From assembly GCA_023374025.1 (NCBI GenBank), contig SIJG01000001.1, positions 3,247,946 to 3,311,945 on the forward strand: a stretch of DNA of 64,000 bases, read 5' to 3'. This document shows, in pieces, positions 62,293-64,000 of this stretch. Numbering within the stretch: position 1 is the first letter of the stretch; the number at the start of each line of letters is the position of its first letter. Both the position numbers and the translations under genes were made by a program. The notes under the pieces were generated by a model. It was not told the origin of the DNA, made no database searches, and saw nothing but the letters and a program-made list of their open reading frames with translations. This DNA is from Heterodera schachtii (taxonomy: Eukaryota; Nematoda; Chromadorea; Rhabditida; Heteroderidae).

Positions 62293-63943
62293 ATGGGCGG
62301 CGATCGGCCGTCGTCCGCAGACTTTGCGAGCCCCGCGCCACACGTAAGAAACGGCGCAAGTCTCGTCGATTTCTACATTGGTCTCGGGTTGGCCATCAGC
62401 TCGAGCCTTTTCATCGGCTCCTCATTTATCATCAAAAAGAAAGCACTGATAAAACTTGCGGGGTCGGCAGAATACAACCAAAGAGCGTCGGAAGGGGGTT
62501 ATGGCTATTTGAAGGAATGGTTATGGTAAGCGGAGAGAGAGAGAGAGAGAGCTTTTGGTATTTGCCTAATTTAGATGACACTGAGAATAGTTTTAAAATT
62601 TCCATACTAAAATTTGATGCAATATAAGCAAATTAATAGACATAAAAAGTATGTCAGACAAAATGTCACATAAACTAGGCAATTACTGAGCTTTTAATAA
62701 ATATTCATTCAAAAACACGAAGTAAAACGCAAAAAAAAAAAAAAATTCACATTTTTAAGCGTTTTAATCCGCCATTTAAATGTTTTTTGTTGGCATTTCA
62801 GGTGGATGGGTGTGATAACAATGGGAGTTGGCGAGGCTTGCAATTTCGCCGCTTACGCCTTCGCCCCCGCGAGTTTAGTCACTCCGATGGGCGCTTTGGT
62901 GCGTTTTCATTTTGCGCTTTTTCTTCCAATTCGTTTTCTCAGAGTGTTCTCGTCACCGCCGTCCTCTCTTCCAAACTTTTGAAGGAGCGGCTCAATTTGC
63001 TCGGCAAAATCGGATGTGCCATTTGTCTGCTCGGCTCAACTTCCATTGTCATTCACTCGCCCAAAGAGGAGGAAGTGTCCACGATGGCCGAATTGGCAGA
63101 GAAAATGAAGGCTTCTGGTATTTAAGGACTCGAATAGGGTCAACCAAACTTTTGGCACAAAAATATCCCCGGGAGGGCGAACTTTTTGTTAATTTTGATA
63201 GCATTTGCACAAAAAAAATTCTTGGGAAGGAGGCGTCCAGTGGCAGTGGTGCCGAAGGCGCCGCCAGGGGGGAAATTTCAAAATTTATGGGGTAAATTTC
63301 TTTTTTTTTTTTAAATTTTCCTTCCTCGTGTAATATTCGAGTTAAGCTTCGAAAAAAATAAAAAAGAATTTTTCAATTTAACCAAAAATTTATTCGAAGG
63401 GGAAAAAGTCCCCAGGAAAACTTGAGATATCTTATCCAATTTTATTGACCAAATTTATAAAATGGTTCTTTTTCCCAATTAGATTTTGTTCGTTGAATGC
63501 TGGGAAACGAGCTGCTTGAATTATATATATATTTTTTTTTTAAATTTTTTTTTCTCGTAATTTTGCTTACAATTTGTCTTTTATTCTCACCCTTTTTCTC
63601 TTTTAGTGTTCATTCTTTACGTTGCGCTCGTTTTGCTGTTCACTTTTGTGCTCGTCGTTTACGTTGCGCCCCGTTATGGCCACACCAACATTTTGGTGTA
63701 CATCGCCGTCTGTTCTTTGATCGGTTCTTTGTCAGTGATTTCGGTCAAAGGGTTGGGCTTGGCCATAAAAGAGAGCATAACGACGGAGGAACAGTTCACC
63801 AATTGGTCCGTCCTTTGCGGCTTTTCCATTCCTCGCCACCTCTTTTCAGGCTCACTTGGTTTTGGCTGTTGGCTGTGCTCGGCTGTATCTCCGTCCAATT
63901 GGTCTATCTCAACAAATCATTGGACATTTACAACACTTCGATG
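62293..63943 (+). CDS. nipa-1: NIPA-type magnesium transporter (3' end outside window)
   Basis: Exons 62293-62525, 62802-62898, 62943-63117, 63607-63805 and 63850-63943, then a GT donor; the rest lies beyond the window. NIPA proteins are multi-span Mg2+ transporters of the plasma membrane and endosomes. Seen: span 1 [20 protein letters not shown] followed by [85 protein letters not shown], a [19 protein letters not shown] block and LAIKESI. The order and loop motifs match the family. A TTTTCAG just before the ATG (62272-62278) could be a trans-splice acceptor. Intron 63118-63606 contains a copy of the dispersed GC hairpin. Confidence 0.92.
63241..63272 (-). repeat. Dispersed GC hairpin motif, copy 6
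   Basis: GGTGCCGAAGGCGCCGCCAG plus GGGG in a nipa-1 intron, on the opposite strand to copies 2-5. Confidence 0.65.
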
Positions 63944-64000
63944 GTACCCGAACTTTTTGGTGTTTTTAAACGAAATGTGGTCATCCCTCCCCCCCCCCCT

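Overview
The window looks like nuclear DNA of a nematode. Nearly every gene is a chain of small exons split by introns of about 40-100 bases with GT..TTTCAG-type ends, and the proteins are recognisable animal housekeeping genes. An unusually large share of introns (nine that I could frame-check) begin with GC instead of GT. That feature has been reported for cyst nematodes (Globodera/Heterodera type), so a plant-parasitic tylenchid is my best guess, but no species is proven. Gene models were spliced by hand from reading frame, splice signals and remembered family motifs; no database search was run.

Layout. 1-783: 3' end of an unidentified His-rich gene. 1232-2099: hAT-like MITE. 3236-3876: small acidic hypothetical protein. 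4489-6614: WAVE/SCAR actin regulator. 7165-9093: farnesyl diphosphate synthase. 9345-14044 (minus): bifunctional lysine-degradation enzyme AASS in 25 exons. 15321-16544 (minus): ALKBH1-type dioxygenase, divergent from 16751-18969 UBA2 (SUMO E1). UBA2 is followed closely on the same strand by PRPF18 and a 5'-shortened SART3, which looks like an operon of SUMO/splicing genes. 24597-25751 (minus): SR splicing factor of the SRSF3/7 type. 27071-31373: ISWI chromatin remodeller. 31656-37230 (minus): a karyopherin whose first part reads as importin-beta and whose remainder reads as exportin-5. 37512-39016 (minus): the SNARE membrin.

39100-44500 is repeat-rich and gene-poor: a second hAT-like MITE, microsatellites and a Lys/Ala-rich exon. 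44503-47045: OTX-class homeobox gene. 47590-48240: 22-bp minisatellite. 49311-50471 (minus): cysteine dioxygenase with a 27-bp minisatellite built on its last 3' splice site but one. 52537-53304 (minus): coiled-coil membrane protein. 55401-56937: two neighbouring small multi-pass membrane proteins. 57038-58187 (minus): single-pass membrane protein. 59574-59971: secreted Tyr/Gly-rich prepropeptide with its own TATA box. 62293 to the window end: NIPA-type magnesium transporter.

There is no CRISPR array, rRNA or complete tRNA. The most unusual items are the importin-beta/exportin-5 chimera, the minisatellite of splice acceptors in the cysteine dioxygenase gene, a GC-rich hairpin motif scattered over the window, a two-copy foldback MITE family with 8-bp target duplications, and the GC-AG introns. 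Several conserved genes contain single-base frame breaks in A runs, which I read as probable sequence errors rather than pseudogenes.
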